A stretch of DNA of 64,000 nucleotides from Cunninghamia lanceolata (Eukaryota; Streptophyta; Pinopsida; Cupressales; Cupressaceae), in the NCBI GenBank assembly GCA_027924645.1, contig BSBN01000140.1, positions 9,988,501 to 10,052,500 of the forward strand, read 5' to 3'. The notes under the pieces were generated by a model that made no database searches, was not told where the DNA came from, and worked only from the letters and a program-made list of their open reading frames with translations. Positions 10,933-23,735 of the stretch are shown piece by piece; position 1 is the stretch's first letter; each line of letters starts with the position of its first letter. A program made the position numbers and the translations under genes.

Positions 10933-13237
10933 GAGCTTGCTGTAAGTGACTGGGTGTCTGAAATATATGAAGTGTTGGTGAAGGGTTGTTGCATGAAATG
11001 CTTCGAACAACCAAGGAAATGAATTCTTAGTTAATATGGAAGGTTCCTACCATTGGACAAAGTGACAACCAATGTTTATGTCTTATTCTTGTAAAGCGGC
11101 TGATATCACCGATGAAGGCATCTCATTGGCGGAGGATGTGAGTAAAATGAAATATTGAAACAAGTTAGTGATAAAATAGGTGCATAGTCAAGACATTTGG
11201 TCATCTATGTCATGTTCACCTTTTGTGACATATCCATAATGAGTATCTAATGTATGGCATGGAGAGCAGGCACTTTGGGCGGTCCATGTGGATTTGGTCC
11301 TTGTCTTTCAGTTGAGGAATTATACAAAACAAGCAAGAATAGAACATTGCAAGCTATTGATCTTGAAAGTGGGTTTGGTTATCAACGCAGGCTTTGGAAA
11401 TGGGCTTCTTTTTGTGCTTCTGAAAAAACTGCTCAACAAGACGGTGGAAGGTATGAAGCAGCTATATATGTAGAAACTTGAAGTGGCTGCCCATTTGCAC
11501 GGACTAGGAGTCAGCATGTTGGACTATGGTGAAATCATGGCTTGATGTTCAGGTTGATATAGGACTTGCTCATGTCCATCAAGAAAATCCTGATCAATTT
11601 AAACATACTGGAAATGCTACAGAATCCTTTTTGGATTATGATTATTAGGCATGAGTTATTGTGGTTTGCACAAATATTGGATGCATCAATCTGAAAGTTG
11701 GGTTTTCCTTGTACCTGGATGGACACTGAGGAGGACTGTGAAAAAGATGTACCACATATTGAGTTTGAGTTGTGATATTTGAACATTCAATATGAAATTG
11801 GTGATGTTGATTAAGTGATGCCAATATAAACATAGTTGCGGTTGATGTTTTCTTTGAACAGTGTGGTTCGGATCCAAATGCCTATATCACTGAAGAACGA
11901 AGAAAAGGTTCAAATTCTTCAAGTGTATATAAAAATTTCTATGATGGCATGAATGACTCTTTATAAAATAAAACCATACAACGTATGCTCATTATAATTA
12001 GCAAGCTCTTGATCCTCACTATATGAAGAGCTTTTGGTTGGTTTTTGAACAACTCGAGGAGGGGCACAAGAAAGTCAACGTGGGCATTCTTCGAAGGAAC
12101 TACACATAATACTTTCATTGGAGGAGTTTATAGTTCAGATGAGATAACAGGAAAGAATCAAATTCATGGGTTGTTGGCTGCTTCTAGGTTATTCAACTGA
12201 GAGGATGTGATATTTGTGCTAGAGTTCCTAGGCGGCTAGGGTGTCATGGATGGGATTGCAGATTATTCAGGGAGTCTTGTTTTATAGATGCTAATCAAAG
12301 GGGCTTGCAATGTTACAGTCCGGGAGAGTCAGAGTAGGTTTGATAGGGTCAAATAACATTTTCATAACTTGAAATAGGGTTGCGATTTTTCCTTAAATTG
12401 ATCATGCAGTTTTGAAAATAATACAAATTGAAGAAGTTATGGAATGTCAAGAGTCATTCGAGACTCTTATTTCTATTTTGTATTTTTTAATTATAAGAGA
12501 GGGAATGGAATTTTGGACTTCCATCTCAAGAGACCTTAAAAAACCGATTTTGGTCATTAAGGGATGGATTTTTTTGCTGCCCTTGTAACTGGGAGTTTTG
12601 TAAGGGATAACTGGAGACTTTGTGTTTCAGTTCATTTTTAATATGAAAGATTGATGTTCTTATGCCTTCATTCTTTCTAGAGCACTGATTGTTCTTATAT
12701 CCAATCAAGTTCTTTAAGTTTATAATCTCTTTGCTTGATTTTAATATATAGGTGTTTTTAGAGGACTTTCTGCCTCTATTGTTAGTGTTTTACCTTCTTC
12801 CCTTTGGGAATTTGTGTTGTGTTGCCTATTCTCATAGGTAAGTTTCTTCTGTTTTCCTCTCATCTCTCTTTCTTTCTTTTTGCTACATTTTTCATACTTT
12901 CTAGTTAAAAGTACCTAAAATCTAAAAACCCCCATCATACAAGGGGGCTGCCCCTCTAAAACGCAGAGGAGAATTGTTGCACTTGCAACAATTCCTCCAT
13001 TTGTTAGCACATTTTGTTGTTGTCAGTTGGGTGAGTCTAAGTGTTTTGTAGTGACAAAAATTGTATGCCAACATTATTTAATTAGTCGTTTTCCCCCTCA
13101 CACATATTTAAATAATTTTATTATTTAATTATCCTCTTTTCCATCTCACATGGCCACCTCACACAACAAATGACTATTTTCTCTCCAACATGTTTCCACC
13201 TTTTTCTAAATCAAAAGGCACATGTTACATAATCATA
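10933..13237. other. Unassigned stretch before the LINE
   Basis: Several short frames are open, for example a 75-codon plus frame at 11254-11481 that contains a glycine-rich N-terminus, but I recognise none of them. Around 11050-12350 the sequence has coding-like composition on the plus strand with many stops and may be an old pseudogene. From about 13080 to the LINE it is AT-rich with CTCTCC and CCACC words, and could be the U3 part of an old LTR. Confidence 0.25.
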
Positions 13238-13252
13238 ACAAATGATTAGTTT
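13238..13252. repeat. Left target-site duplication of the LINE
   Basis: ACAAATGATTAGTTT occurs here and again at 24117-24131, exactly bracketing the LINE. A 15-bp duplication next to an A-rich tail is the normal product of target-primed reverse transcription. Confidence 0.85.
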
Positions 13253-13379
13253 ATAAGTAGAATTGTTTAAAATAGTTATAAATAGGGGAAAAACTCTATT
13301 TTCAATGGTTGCATCGATATAACATAGAATGTTTGTTGTTCTCAATTGAGCTAGGGTTTTTTGGTTTGTAGGAGTTTAC

Positions 13380-14066
13380 ATGGTGGTTGAGGCTTCGGCG
13401 AGTAGGGTTGCTCCCCCTTTACTGAACGAATCTAACACAATGGGGGCCACGCCTGATGTGACAAATTTTTCTAAAAGGTTGACTTTTGACAGGTTAGATC
13501 TTTCACATGGTTCGATTTTGTCTTTTTTTGAGCTTAAAAATGGCAAAGAAACGACAACATGGGCTGATAAGGTTTTGGGTTCCTTTTCTTTTAAGATTAG
13601 AGAACCGGAGGAAGTTTTAGTGGAAAAATTTGATGAAGGGAATGCTTTAAATCTCTTGGATTCTATGATAGATGAAGTTGTTTTAGTCATACAAAATACA
13701 TTGGTGGGACATTTTTCTGCTTACAGGCCAAATGTGGATATAGTGCATAAATGTGTTAAAGATAACTCAAGCATAAAAAGATTAGTTACGACATGTACCA
13801 TGGCAGGTGGTTTGTTCCTTTTTCATTTTTCCCGAAAGGGGGACTTGAATGCGGTTATCACAAATGGCCCCTAGTCTTTTGATAAAGCTCAACATAATAA
13901 TCTTGCTTTGTGCAAATGGAAACTAGGTTTTGGCCCAACTGCAAATTTGTGTAGTGGTACCAACCTAGATAAGGATCCCTAATCTACCCTTGGAATTCTG
14001 GACTCCAAGGATCCTTCAAAGCATTGCCAACTCTTTTGGCCAACTTTTAGTTATAGACAAGTTAAC
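13380..14066 (+). pseudogene. LINE ORF1, N-terminal part (DUF4283)
   Basis: The first ATG after the leader opens a 164-codon frame. After about 100 residues it shows the DUF4283 pattern of plant LINE ORF1 proteins: an LVGHFSAYRPNV stretch, then TTCTMAGGLFLFHF, then NGP followed by a stop where tryptophan is expected (TAG at 13872). A frameshift follows, and the protein reading resumes in another frame at about 13985 with LPLEFWTPRILQSIANSFG and a VIDKLT segment, exactly where the family has its LP.EFW...L..IG motif. The reading is then cut by the LTR element that begins at 14067. ORF1 proteins of this class bind the element's RNA. Confidence 0.75.
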
Positions 14067-14346
14067 TATTAGTGTACACATTGCATTTGGCTTCATTTGG
14101 CTTTCATTTAGCCTCATTTTATGCACATGGCATAAGACACCTCAGTTGGGTGTGTGGCAGTTAGGAGGAGTCCTTCACTCCATCACTCCACTTATCCTGC
14201 CACATCTACTTGAGATCTCCTTAAGTTATGGGATTGACTCCCATTAACTCAAGGTTATTCAAGGCTATATGTACTCATCTATTTGCCTAATCAATTCACT
14301 CAGATTTGATGCTAGCTTACAGCTTTGTTGATCTTAGGTTCTCATA
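14067..14346 (+). repeat. 5' LTR of the nested element
   Basis: Begins TATTAGTGTACAC and ends GGTTCTCATA. TATT is probably a mutated TGTT. The primer site abuts its right end. It lacks a 13-bp segment (TTGGAAGCCTCAT) that the 3' LTR has; in the 3' LTR this looks like a short local duplication. Confidence 0.85.
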
Positions 14347-14358
14347 TGGTATCAGAGC
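14347..14358 (+). other. Primer-binding site of the nested element
   Basis: TGGTATCAGAGC, a perfect match to the usual plant initiator tRNA-Met primer complement, directly after the 5' LTR. Confidence 0.9.
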
Positions 14359-16222
14359 TAATCCTAGCTTGTTGGCTGGCTCATTTTTGAGGCAAAATCC
14401 TGTCCATGTTTGTAAGGCCTGCATCTTCTTTGTAGATGGCTTGATGCTTCAATCATACACTGAGGTCAGAGTTTGTTGGTTTGAGCCTGCATTTAAAATT
14501 TGGACGCTGCTATGGGTCGACGACATCTGGAGGTCTCGTACATAGAAAAGATCTAGAGGTCGTTGTTGCGTGATCGCTTATCTATTGAAGTAGTCATTGG
14601 ATCTATTCATAAGGAATCATCTGGCATTTACTACAGCCCGCTTGACCCTTCTTCACCAGGCATTGGTCGACTATCATTCTTGGCTTACACGGCCAGATCA
14701 AGAACCACAATCTGGAGTATCAGATGTGTGGCAGAGATCTAGATATGCGGTGAAGGATTTCAAAAGCAGAGATCTCAACTCTTGTGGTAGAGATGTAAAC
14801 GCCTAGTGGCCAACAGTGAAGGAACCGCCCAGCAAAAGGCCTTGAAACGTAGCGGCTAGCATGGAGGTTGGAAACCACAATGCCCTTTGCTGAAGTTTTG
14901 AAGACGGCCTTTGTTTCAATCGACTGCCCCCTCATGGAGGAATGGTGATGCACCTACAGGCACCAGTGGAGTCACCCTTGGAGGTACAGGGAACGTTTTA
15001 TGGTGGCGCAACCATAGCGAGATCAGAGACACCTTTATGGACCATGATGGCCTGCTTCTTGTTAATCTCATTCACCAACTTTGTTATGTTGAACTCATTC
15101 TCAGCTAGCATGCGATCTCTGGTTGAACCACTCGGGATGAGGGACATTCCTCATTTGGCACAGGCACTTGTCTTCAATTCTACTTTGGACTCAACTGGCC
15201 TCTTTATGGCCACATCCTTACTCAGGCACGAAGGCCTCTTCTTCCAATTTCTATGCCCTCAATTCGGGCTATGATGGCCAGGACTCAATTAGCCCCTTTA
15301 CAAGGCTACTTTTATTCATAATTTGTTGCATGATAAAGTTAGTTAGCATTTAAAACATTATTGTTAGCTTAACTATAACTATATGTTAACCTTTGTGTAA
15401 CCATCAAAGGTATCTTCATTTTTTATTTTTTAGTGTTAGAAATAGTAATTATTGTCTAATGCACTAAGAAACTTATAAAGTGCCATAAATTTGGGTGTAA
15501 ATCAAGCAATGGGGTTAGACATGCACTACTTTATAAAGTGCCACAAAGTAGGGAGATCAAAGTAATGGGGGGTATTATTGAGTTATTTTTTCTTTCCGTA
15601 CTTGTAAGTTGTAAAATACATCTCATAGTTTAATAAGTGTGATCAAATCTAACTCTAAGTACTTCTATTGTGACCTTGAAAACACCCAAGGGAAGGTCAT
15701 CAAGCAAAGAAGTCATGAGCTAAAGACCTCATAAGTATAAGTCTAAATGACTCTAATACTATAGAGGATTATGTCACCTAATTTAACTCAATGAGGTTGC
15801 AACTAAAAGGTGGGATTGAGAAACAGGTGGATCGAATGATCCATCAAACTTTTTTGAGAGCCTATGGTAAATAATCCATAATCTTGCAATGGATTCACAT
15901 TAGTTCATGTCTCACTCATCGAGAGCCTATGGTAAATGAACCTGAATCTTGCATCGGATCACATCTCAAATTCAGTTAATATTCCTGAATACTCATGATA
16001 CTGGCATCTATGGAGTTATTAGTCATAGTTCAACATCGACATCTGTACACAAGAAACTTTTAGATTCATGCATCTTTTTTCTCTTTTGGGGGGTAGTTTT
16101 TTTCCCATTGGGTTTTCTACCTTTCTCCACTTATGAGAGTTTTATTTGTACATGGGTACCTCATCAGGCCTTGTTGTCGGGACCCATCTTTTCTACCCAC
16201 CTAAGTTGTGCTTAAGGGGGGG

Positions 16223-16513
16223 TATTAGTGTACACATTGCATTTGGCTTCATTTGGCTTTCATTTAGCCTCATTTGGAAGCCTCATTTTATGCACATGGC
16301 ATAAGACACCTCAGCTGGGTGTGGCAGTTAGGAGGAGTCCTTCACTCTATCAGTCCACTTATCTTGCCACATCTACTTGAGATCTCCTTAAGTTATGGGA
16401 TTGACTCCCATTAACTCAAGGTTACTCAAGGCTATATGTACTCGTCTATTTGCCTAATCAATTCACTCAAATTTGATGCTAGCTTACATCTTTGTTGATC
16501 TTAGGTTCTCATA
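16223..16513 (+). repeat. 3' LTR of the nested element
   Basis: Direct copy of 14067-14346, preceded without a gap by a seven-G polypurine tract and followed by GTAAC, the likely target duplication. After it the interrupted LINE ORF1 reading resumes. Confidence 0.85.
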
Positions 16514-17266
16514 GTAACTATACAAAAAATCCAGATTACTTTTTGCTCGTGTGTGTGTTAATATTGCAATGTAGTTATACCAACCAAAATCACTCTTCAT
16601 TCAAGATAGGGGAAGTGGGTTCAACCTATTGAGTATGAGAACTCTAGCCTTTTTGCCATAATTATGGGTTTTTTGGGCATTTCATAGATAAATGTAAAAA
16701 GCCTATTGTTAAGAGAGATGAACCAAAAGATAAAGAAAGGATGCCTTCTAATGGTGAATCCTTGGTAGAAACTATAGATGATTCATCATTAGGTATTGAA
16801 GTCTCTAAACTGGCTAAGGAATGTATCCCAGAGAAAACACAGCCACAGAACAACGACTCAGAAGCTCTTCAACCTAAAAAGGAAGATGGAGAGCCTCCTA
16901 AGAAAAAGCTCACCAACAACTCTTCAAGACCATGGTAGAGAAAATAAGGGAGAGGGGGATTTCTGGTCCCTAAGAGAGGAAGGAGAAATAGCGATGGGAA
17001 ATCATACAGAAGATCTACCTATAGAGAAGGATGAGAACACTAAGGAGACTTTTGAGATTTTTTCTAGAGTTTTGGAAGAATATTGGACTCTTGTTGGAAA
17101 AGGTAGGAAGAAGAGCTCTATGAAGAAGGTTGATGTGGGTAATGAGAGTAAACAAGGGAAACCTTTCCAAAGAGAGACTAGATCAAGAGAGGTAGCTAAA
17201 GAGGTTACTATGGGTAAACAAACAACTCTGGAGAACCTCTCAGTGGCCAGAAAATCAAAGAAATGA
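16514..17266 (+). pseudogene. LINE ORF1, C-terminal part with zinc knuckle
   Basis: After the nested LTR element the ORF1 reading resumes: an ARVCVNIAM segment, an FIQDRGSG segment, then in a shifted frame QPIEYENSS leading into CHNYGFFGHFIDKC at about 16652-16693. The last is the CCHC knuckle with the second cysteine replaced by tyrosine. A lysine/glutamate-rich tail follows and ends at 17266, about 70 bp before ORF2. The knuckle normally contacts nucleic acid; the lost cysteine and the frame changes make this copy inactive. Confidence 0.7.
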
Positions 17267-17337
17267 CCCATGCTTCTAGATGAGGTTATAAGGTAAGATG
17301 TTCTCTAAGTTAGATGGGTTTTGTTTAGATCATTTCT

Positions 17338-20300
17338 ATGAAGATAATTTGTTGGAATATTAGGGGGCTTAATAGTCCTCAGAAAAAGTTTTTAGTTAAA
17401 AGTTACATTTTGGATAACAAAATTGATATTCTTATGCTCCAAGAAACCAAAATGACTGAGGCTAATTTGTCTGACTCTATAAACTATATCTGGTCGGGGG
17501 TTGAGTTTTTTATTAGTGCTTCTCTAGGGGCATCTAGAGGTCTTTCCATCATTTGGAACCTGACTGTCTTGGTTAGGAATGTTTTGATTGTCCATAAAAT
17601 CTTTATTTGCATCAAGTTTAGAACTTAGAAAGGACATGAAAGTTCGAGTCTTGTGAATGTTTATACCCCTAATACTAGACTTGAATGAAAAAACCTCTTA
17701 ACCTCTGTAACCTCTACTTTGTCTATTGATCCTGACTCTCATTGGATGTTAGCAGGGGATTTCAATAGCCCTCTTTATCCCTCTGAGAAGTTTGGAGGAT
17801 TGGAAGATTATTCTGATAGTATAGGGGACTTCGCTAGTTTCATCTCTTGCACAAGCCTAATGGATATTGAGATTGAAGGAACATGCTTCACCTGGTCTAA
17901 CAAAAGAATAGGTAGCAACCTCATTCAAGTTAAACTTGATAGGGTGCTAGTTTCCAACTCTTGGAATATCCTCCCCCCTTGCATTATGTGGCCCTTCCTA
18001 CTGTGGGATCAGACCATAATCCTATAGTTATTAATTGGAATATCCAAAAGAGAAAGATGGCATACCCTTTCAAGTATGAGATTATGTGGGCCTCACATCT
18101 GGATTTCAGAGATCTTGTTAATCAATGGTGGAATAAACTAGTTAAAGGTATGGCTATGTTCTGTTTAACCCATAAGATTAAGAATGTGAAGCAAAATGTC
18201 AGAGGTTGGAATAAGCATACGTTTGAAGATATCTTCAAACAAAAGGAGCTTTGTTCTTCCAATCTTAAGGATATATAGGATATAATGGAAAAAGGCATAA
18301 ATGATGTGAAGTTTTGTAAGAAAGAGATAAAATTGAGAGATGAGTGGCATAAACTCAATTTGAGGGAAGGGACATTCTGGAAGAAAAAGTCAAGAATACA
18401 ATGGCTGATAGAAGGGGACAAAAATACCAAGTTTATTCACCAATCCACTTTAAAACATATGTGCTAGAACATTATTAATAAAATTCAAGAAGAAAATGAT
18501 AATACTTTTATTGAAGATGACTAGATTGGAATGGTTGCCTCAAACATTTTTAACAAGCTATTGCAAAGTAATCAGGATAATGAAGAAGGTCTTCAAAACC
18601 TTCTTGATATTATTCCTTAAGTTATATCTGATTTTGAGATTGCATCTTTGGTAAAAATGATTATAGATGAAGAAGTCAAAACTGTTGTTCTCTTTTGGAC
18701 CCTTCAAAGCTCCTAGCCCTGATGGATTTTCCCCAACCTTCTTTCAAGATTTTTGGGATAAATTTGTTGGTAAGGATGTTACAAATGATGCTAGGGATTT
18801 CTTTAAATCTGGAAGGCTTTTAAAGCAATTCAATTCTACTTTCATTGTGCTTGTTCCAAATAAAGGGAATGTTGTTACTTTTAGTGATTACAAGCTAATC
18901 AGTTTGTGCAACATAGTATACAAAATCTTTTCTAAACTTTTAGTATACAGAATCAAACCTTTGTTGCAGCAAATTATTTCTTAGAATCAGAAAGGTTTTG
19001 TCCTTGGTAGACAAATTTTGGATGTATTTATCATTGCTCATGAGATATTGCATTCCATGGAACAAAGTAAAAAGGAAGGGATGGTCTTAAAGATGGATAT
19101 CTCTAAAATCTTATGATAGAGTTTCTTGGTCCTTCTTCTTTGCGGTCTTAAAAAGGTTTGGTTTTCAAGGAAAATTCCTTCAGTTGATAATAGCGTGTGT
19201 TACATATCCAAGGTATTTTGTTAGGGTTAATGGCTCCCCTATAGGTTTGTTTAATAGTGGTAGGGGTTTGAGACAAGGAGACCCCCTATTTCCTTACCTC
19301 TTTATCATTGTGGCAGAAGTTCTTGGCATGAATATTACCAGATTGGTGAATTCTAAGAAACTAAAGGGTATTAGACTTGATTCTTCCATCCCTCCTTCTC
19401 ACCAAGAGTTTTTTGATGACACTATATTATTTGGTACTTGTTTTGTTAAAGAAGCTAAGGAATGGAAAAATCTGTTGAATATTTATGCAAAAGTCTTAGG
19501 GCAGCATATCAATTATGAAGAAAGAAAGCTCTACTTCAAAACTATAGAGATTTTACAAGAAAAATTTGTCACAATTCTAGGTTGTTCTAAGGCTTCCCTC
19601 CCAGATACTTACTTGGGACTACCTTTATCTACCAAAAAACTATCTATTGGTATAGAATTGTGGAAAGAGTCCAAAAGAAGTTGGATAGTTGGAAAGGTAA
19701 GTTATTGAGCCAAGAAGAAAAGTATCATCTTCTAAAAGCCTCTCTTTAAAATATCCCTGTGTATTACCTATCTCTATTTAAGATCCTAGCCTTTATGGCA
19801 GAGAAAATTGAACAAATTCAAAAAAGATTTTATGGATTGATGTTGAGGAAGGAAAGAGGTTGGCTCTTATTAGTTGGGGCATTGTTTGTACAACCAAAGA
19901 CAAGGGTGGATTAGGCATAAGAAAACATAGAGATTTCAACAAAGCTCTTATGTCAAAAGTTGGATGGGGTATTATGAAAGAGGAGAAAGACTGGGTTAAT
20001 ATATTAAGAGCTAAATACTTTGTGGCAATGAGATCTACAACTTCATTTATAATAGTTCTTTTCCTATAGGCCCTATCATTTGGATTGGGTTGCTCAAAAT
20101 TAGAAGAGTTCTTTCTATGGGGGTAACGTGGAGAATAGGCAATGGTTAGTTGATTAATTTCTTGGAAGATGTGTGGAAGCATAACTTTCCTCTTTCAGGG
20201 CATCCTACTTTTGTAGTCCTAAAAGAAGATTGTCTTAGAATATATGGGGACAAATTAGAGGGGTATGTTTTATTCTAGGATAGAAAAGCACATTCGAAGG

Positions 20301-21558
20301 ATTTCAATCTCTCATTTGGTAATGATGTAAACAATACAATTAGTCAATTCCTTGGATTCTTGGGGGATTGTAGGTTCTTCAAACATGATAGAAAAGATTA
20401 ACTGATTTGGAAACCTCATGCTTATGGAAACTTCACTATAGCTACTGCTTACTCCTTTCTATTTATTGTTCCTCAGAGCAACAAAGATTGGAAGATGGTT
20501 TGGAACCAAAGTGTAATTCCCAAAATCAATAATTTCTGGTGGGTAGCAAACCACTACAAAATCTTAATACTGGATAATTTGCAAAAGAGAGGGTTTCACC
20601 TCCCTAACATATGCCTTTTTTGTTGTCAAGATGAAGAAAGCATAAACCATTTGTTGTTACATTACTCTTTTGCTAGAGATATCTGGGGTCAAATTTTTAC
20701 AAAGCTTGAGATTGGCTGGGTCATGCTTGAAGGGCTTGATTCCTTTCCCCCCTTTAGTTTAAGGCTCCTTTTTTGTACCGTGTTCTTAGAGAATTGTAGA
20801 AGCAGACTCCTCTGCATGTTTTTTGGGGGATTTGGAAGGAAAGGAACAACAAGATCTTTAGAAATTATATAACACATATTGATGAACTCATTCACTCTAT
20901 TGTCCATGCTATTTAAGAAAACATTAATGTGGCCAAGATAGGGAAATCTAAGTGTCTTCCAATAAAGTAGGAAATAAAAGTTTGTAAACATTGGGTCATC
21001 ACTCATAACCTTAATGACATGGATCATCAAAATGACTACATAAGGAAACATTCTAGATGGAGACATCTCGAATCAGGTTGGGTTAAACTCAACTTTGATG
21101 GCTACTCAAAAGGTAATCTAGGGCCTTCATCAGTGGGAGGTATTATAAGAAATGACAAAGGTAAACTCATTGAGTGTTATACTAAGTCTATTGGAAAGGC
21201 TTCTAATAATCTGGTTGAAACATATGCTTTGTGGTGGGGTCTTCACAAAATCCATTCCTATGTGTTTAAACAGGTTGTAGTGGAAGGTGACTCTAAAGTG
21301 GTGTTGGATCTAGTCACTAGGTCATTGAACATTCTATGTGTGCTTAGGGACTACATTGAAGACATTAAATGTTCTATTTCTAACATCCCTTATATTATAA
21401 TTCAACATATGTATAGAGAAGGAAACCATGCTACTGATAAACTGGCCAACCTTGGTCTTAATGTTGTAGGGAGTTGGTCCACTACATTAATTAAAGAATT
21501 ACCACAAAGTATTCAAGATGTTATTCTAAATGATTCTAAGAATGAAAAATTATATTGA
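17338..21558 (+). pseudogene. LINE ORF2: endonuclease, reverse transcriptase, RNase H
   Basis: ATG at 17338 opens the endonuclease (MKIICWNIRG; LQETK at about 17440; AGDFN near 17750; GSDHNP near 18010), showing the catalytic N, E, D and SDH blocks of APE-type LINE nucleases. The reverse transcriptase follows, with APSPDGFSPTFFQ at about 18710, GFVLGRQI near 18990, GLRQGDPLFPYLF near 19270, and FFDD in place of the usual FADD near 19410. A cysteine-rich zf-RVT region (HLPNICLFCCQDEESINHLL) lies at about 20600. RNase H occupies 21060-21470 with all four acidic positions visible (FDGYSKGN, VETYALWW, VEGDSKVV, NHATDKLAN). At least six stops or frameshifts break the frame. It once nicked target DNA and copied the RNA in place. 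Confidence 0.85.
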
Positions 21559-21633
21559 CACTTATGTTATGGAGAGGGTTAATTTAGCTTGTCTGATGAG
21601 AATTTTTAAGAGTACAAATCTTTAATTCCTATA

Positions 21634-23735
21634 ATGGCTACATTTTCCAACATTAATGTCATTCATTCCAAAACTCTATCGACTATGATGGAAATATCTT
21701 GGCATATTTCTTATGCTATTATTACAACTCATTTTAAGCTCCAGATGGAATTGAAGAGACAGGTCAAGTATAGATTTTTGAAAAAGGCAAATATTAAACT
21801 TCACACCACCCTTTGTGCGAACAGAGTCCTTATCTGAAGGATCAATGATGACACCTTCTCTCAAATTGCTATCATCCTCAACTCTCAATATGTTAAGCTT
21901 ATGCAATTAACATTTATGTATTGCTATCTAGAAATTGCTTGCGGAGCTTTATCTCAGAGGATACCAAAATCTACAGTGTCTAATTATAAGATAGGGGGAT
22001 AGTTGCTTAGGGTGGAACCTGCTGCAAGTTCTAGTCTGAAGAAGAATTCTTAGGTGTGGAATATATTGGAAGCTATGTAGTGGTTTGATGAGTCAATGTC
22101 TCTGCAGTTTGTCAACTCATGGAGAAATAGGGAGGTCACTATAAATGGGATTTCATTTATAGTCATTGAAGAGTTAATTGTAGAAGCCATAGGTTTGTCT
22201 TTGGATGGAAGAAAGGTTTAGAGATTGGGGAATGGAGATTATAAAGATTTTATGGACAACTTTCTGGAGGAGGATGAATCTTTGACCAGGCATCAAAATG
22301 GGTACCACAGAACAGATCTCCCTGCACATTGGGGCATGGTATCCTACTACCTAATGAAATATGTGATATTGGAAGGAAGGTTTGAGACAATACATGGCTA
22401 TCACTTCCCCCTACTTGATCATCTTCGACATGGTAACTTCATTAGCTTCCCATTTTTTATTTTGTCTTCCCTTCAAAGAATCAGAATAAAAGGTGCCAAT
22501 CCACCTCTGCACTAGGGGTTAATGTTAGTGTTATATGATTTCAATGTGCAACTAAACCCTCTTATACCTAAGGAAAATTGTAGGAATGTGCCTGAGAAAA
22601 TTAGGTTGCATAAGGGAAAAGGTAAACTTGCAAACCCTAGCTTTGCTAGTAAAGATGATAGCAACCTAAAGGGTAGATATACTAAAAAGAAAGGGCCTCA
22701 CATCTATAAGGTAAAAGACATAGGCTCTAAACCTGCCACGATTACCCTTAACATCCATTTTGTAAAAAATCTTGTTTCCAAATATAAGGACTCAATGGAG
22801 AATATATTGTTGTCCTTGAAAGATAACTATGGGATTAACCCTAAGGGAACTAGCAAGAAGACCAAAATCCTCAACATCAAATCTAATGCTACCAAAGTAA
22901 ACCTGTCCACTAGGTTTACTGAAAATGAGGATAATCCTAAAAAGCATAATGCAGCTCCTGAGAGAAGATTTGCAAGACTTGCTAAGGCTACATTGTAGAA
23001 GAAGAATAGTAACAGGAAAAAGCTAAACAAGAACAAAGATGTTTCAATTGAGGAAAAAAAATTGTGATTCTTAGACTGAGGAAGATTCAGATATTGAAGT
23101 TGATAAGGGTCAATAGTTAGAGGTTGAGGAGGAGTAGGAAACACATTGTGAGAGCTATGAGGAAACTCAATTTGAGGATTATGAGAGAGATGGACAGGGT
23201 GAATTTCAAGATGAGGAAAGGGAGGTTGAGGATGTTGAGCATGACCAGTTCGAGGGGGATGATGAATTTGGGAGAAATCCTTTTGAAGAAAACTATGTTG
23301 AAGATATTTAGACTGATATTGGGACATTTGAAACTCATCTTAACTATTCAGAAAAAGTTGCTAAATACTAGACTTCCCCTGACCTTCAGGATTTGTTTGA
23401 TAGGTTAGTTAAGGTGGAAGAATTTTTTGACAAAAGGTTAAACTTCTCTACATGCCAGGAAAGTTGGAGCAACATGTTTGATATGTGTCATATGTCTCAG
23501 ACCAAATTTGGGAAATTAGAGAAGAGTCTGAGGGATCTAACTAATTTCACTAATGATATTTTGAATAACACTGTTGATGAAGTGAAGAAACTCAAAACCT
23601 AGATGGAAAAAAAAAGGAAATAGGTGCAGGAGAAAGGTTATGAAAAAGACAAGAGACAAAAGACTGACAAAAATCCCTCTTCTTGGGAGGGGGTGCTAAA
23701 GAAGGTGCAAAATGACTGGAACAGTCCTAAGTTTT
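21634..23735 (+). pseudogene. Third coding remnant of the LINE (ORF3)
   Basis: After RNase H a single frame runs from an ATG at 21634 to 22998, broken only by isolated stops, then shifts near an A-run at about 23050 and continues to about 23735. The first part has a segment of about 130 residues (VTINGISFIVIEELIVEAIG, a YHRTDLPAHWG block, then HFPLLDHLRHGNFISFPFF) that reminds me of the large plant transposon-associated (plant-mobile-domain-like) proteins. A lysine-rich middle follows, then a strongly acidic stretch (about 23080-23310), then a helical, probably coiled-coil end (DLFDRLVKVEEFFDKRL). Total near 680 residues. It lies inside the LINE's target duplications and on the same strand. 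I do not know its function, and the domain resemblance is from memory only. Confidence 0.55.

Larger units (their letters stand above)
14067..16513 (+). mobile_element. Small non-autonomous LTR element nested in LINE ORF1
   Basis: Two LTRs of 280 and 291 bp (14067-14346 and 16223-16513) bracket 1876 bp of internal sequence. A perfect TGGTATCAGAGC primer site (14347-14358) follows the first LTR, and the polypurine tract CTTAAGGGGGGG (16211-16222) directly precedes the second. Flanks TTAAC and GTAAC are a likely 5-bp target duplication with one change. The interior has only short frames (14306-14545, 14942-15274) with no gag, protease, integrase or reverse transcriptase that I can recognise, so it must have moved with enzymes supplied in trans. 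By eye the LTRs differ by about eight substitutions plus a 13-bp and a 2-bp indel, so it is much younger than most elements here. Confidence 0.85.
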
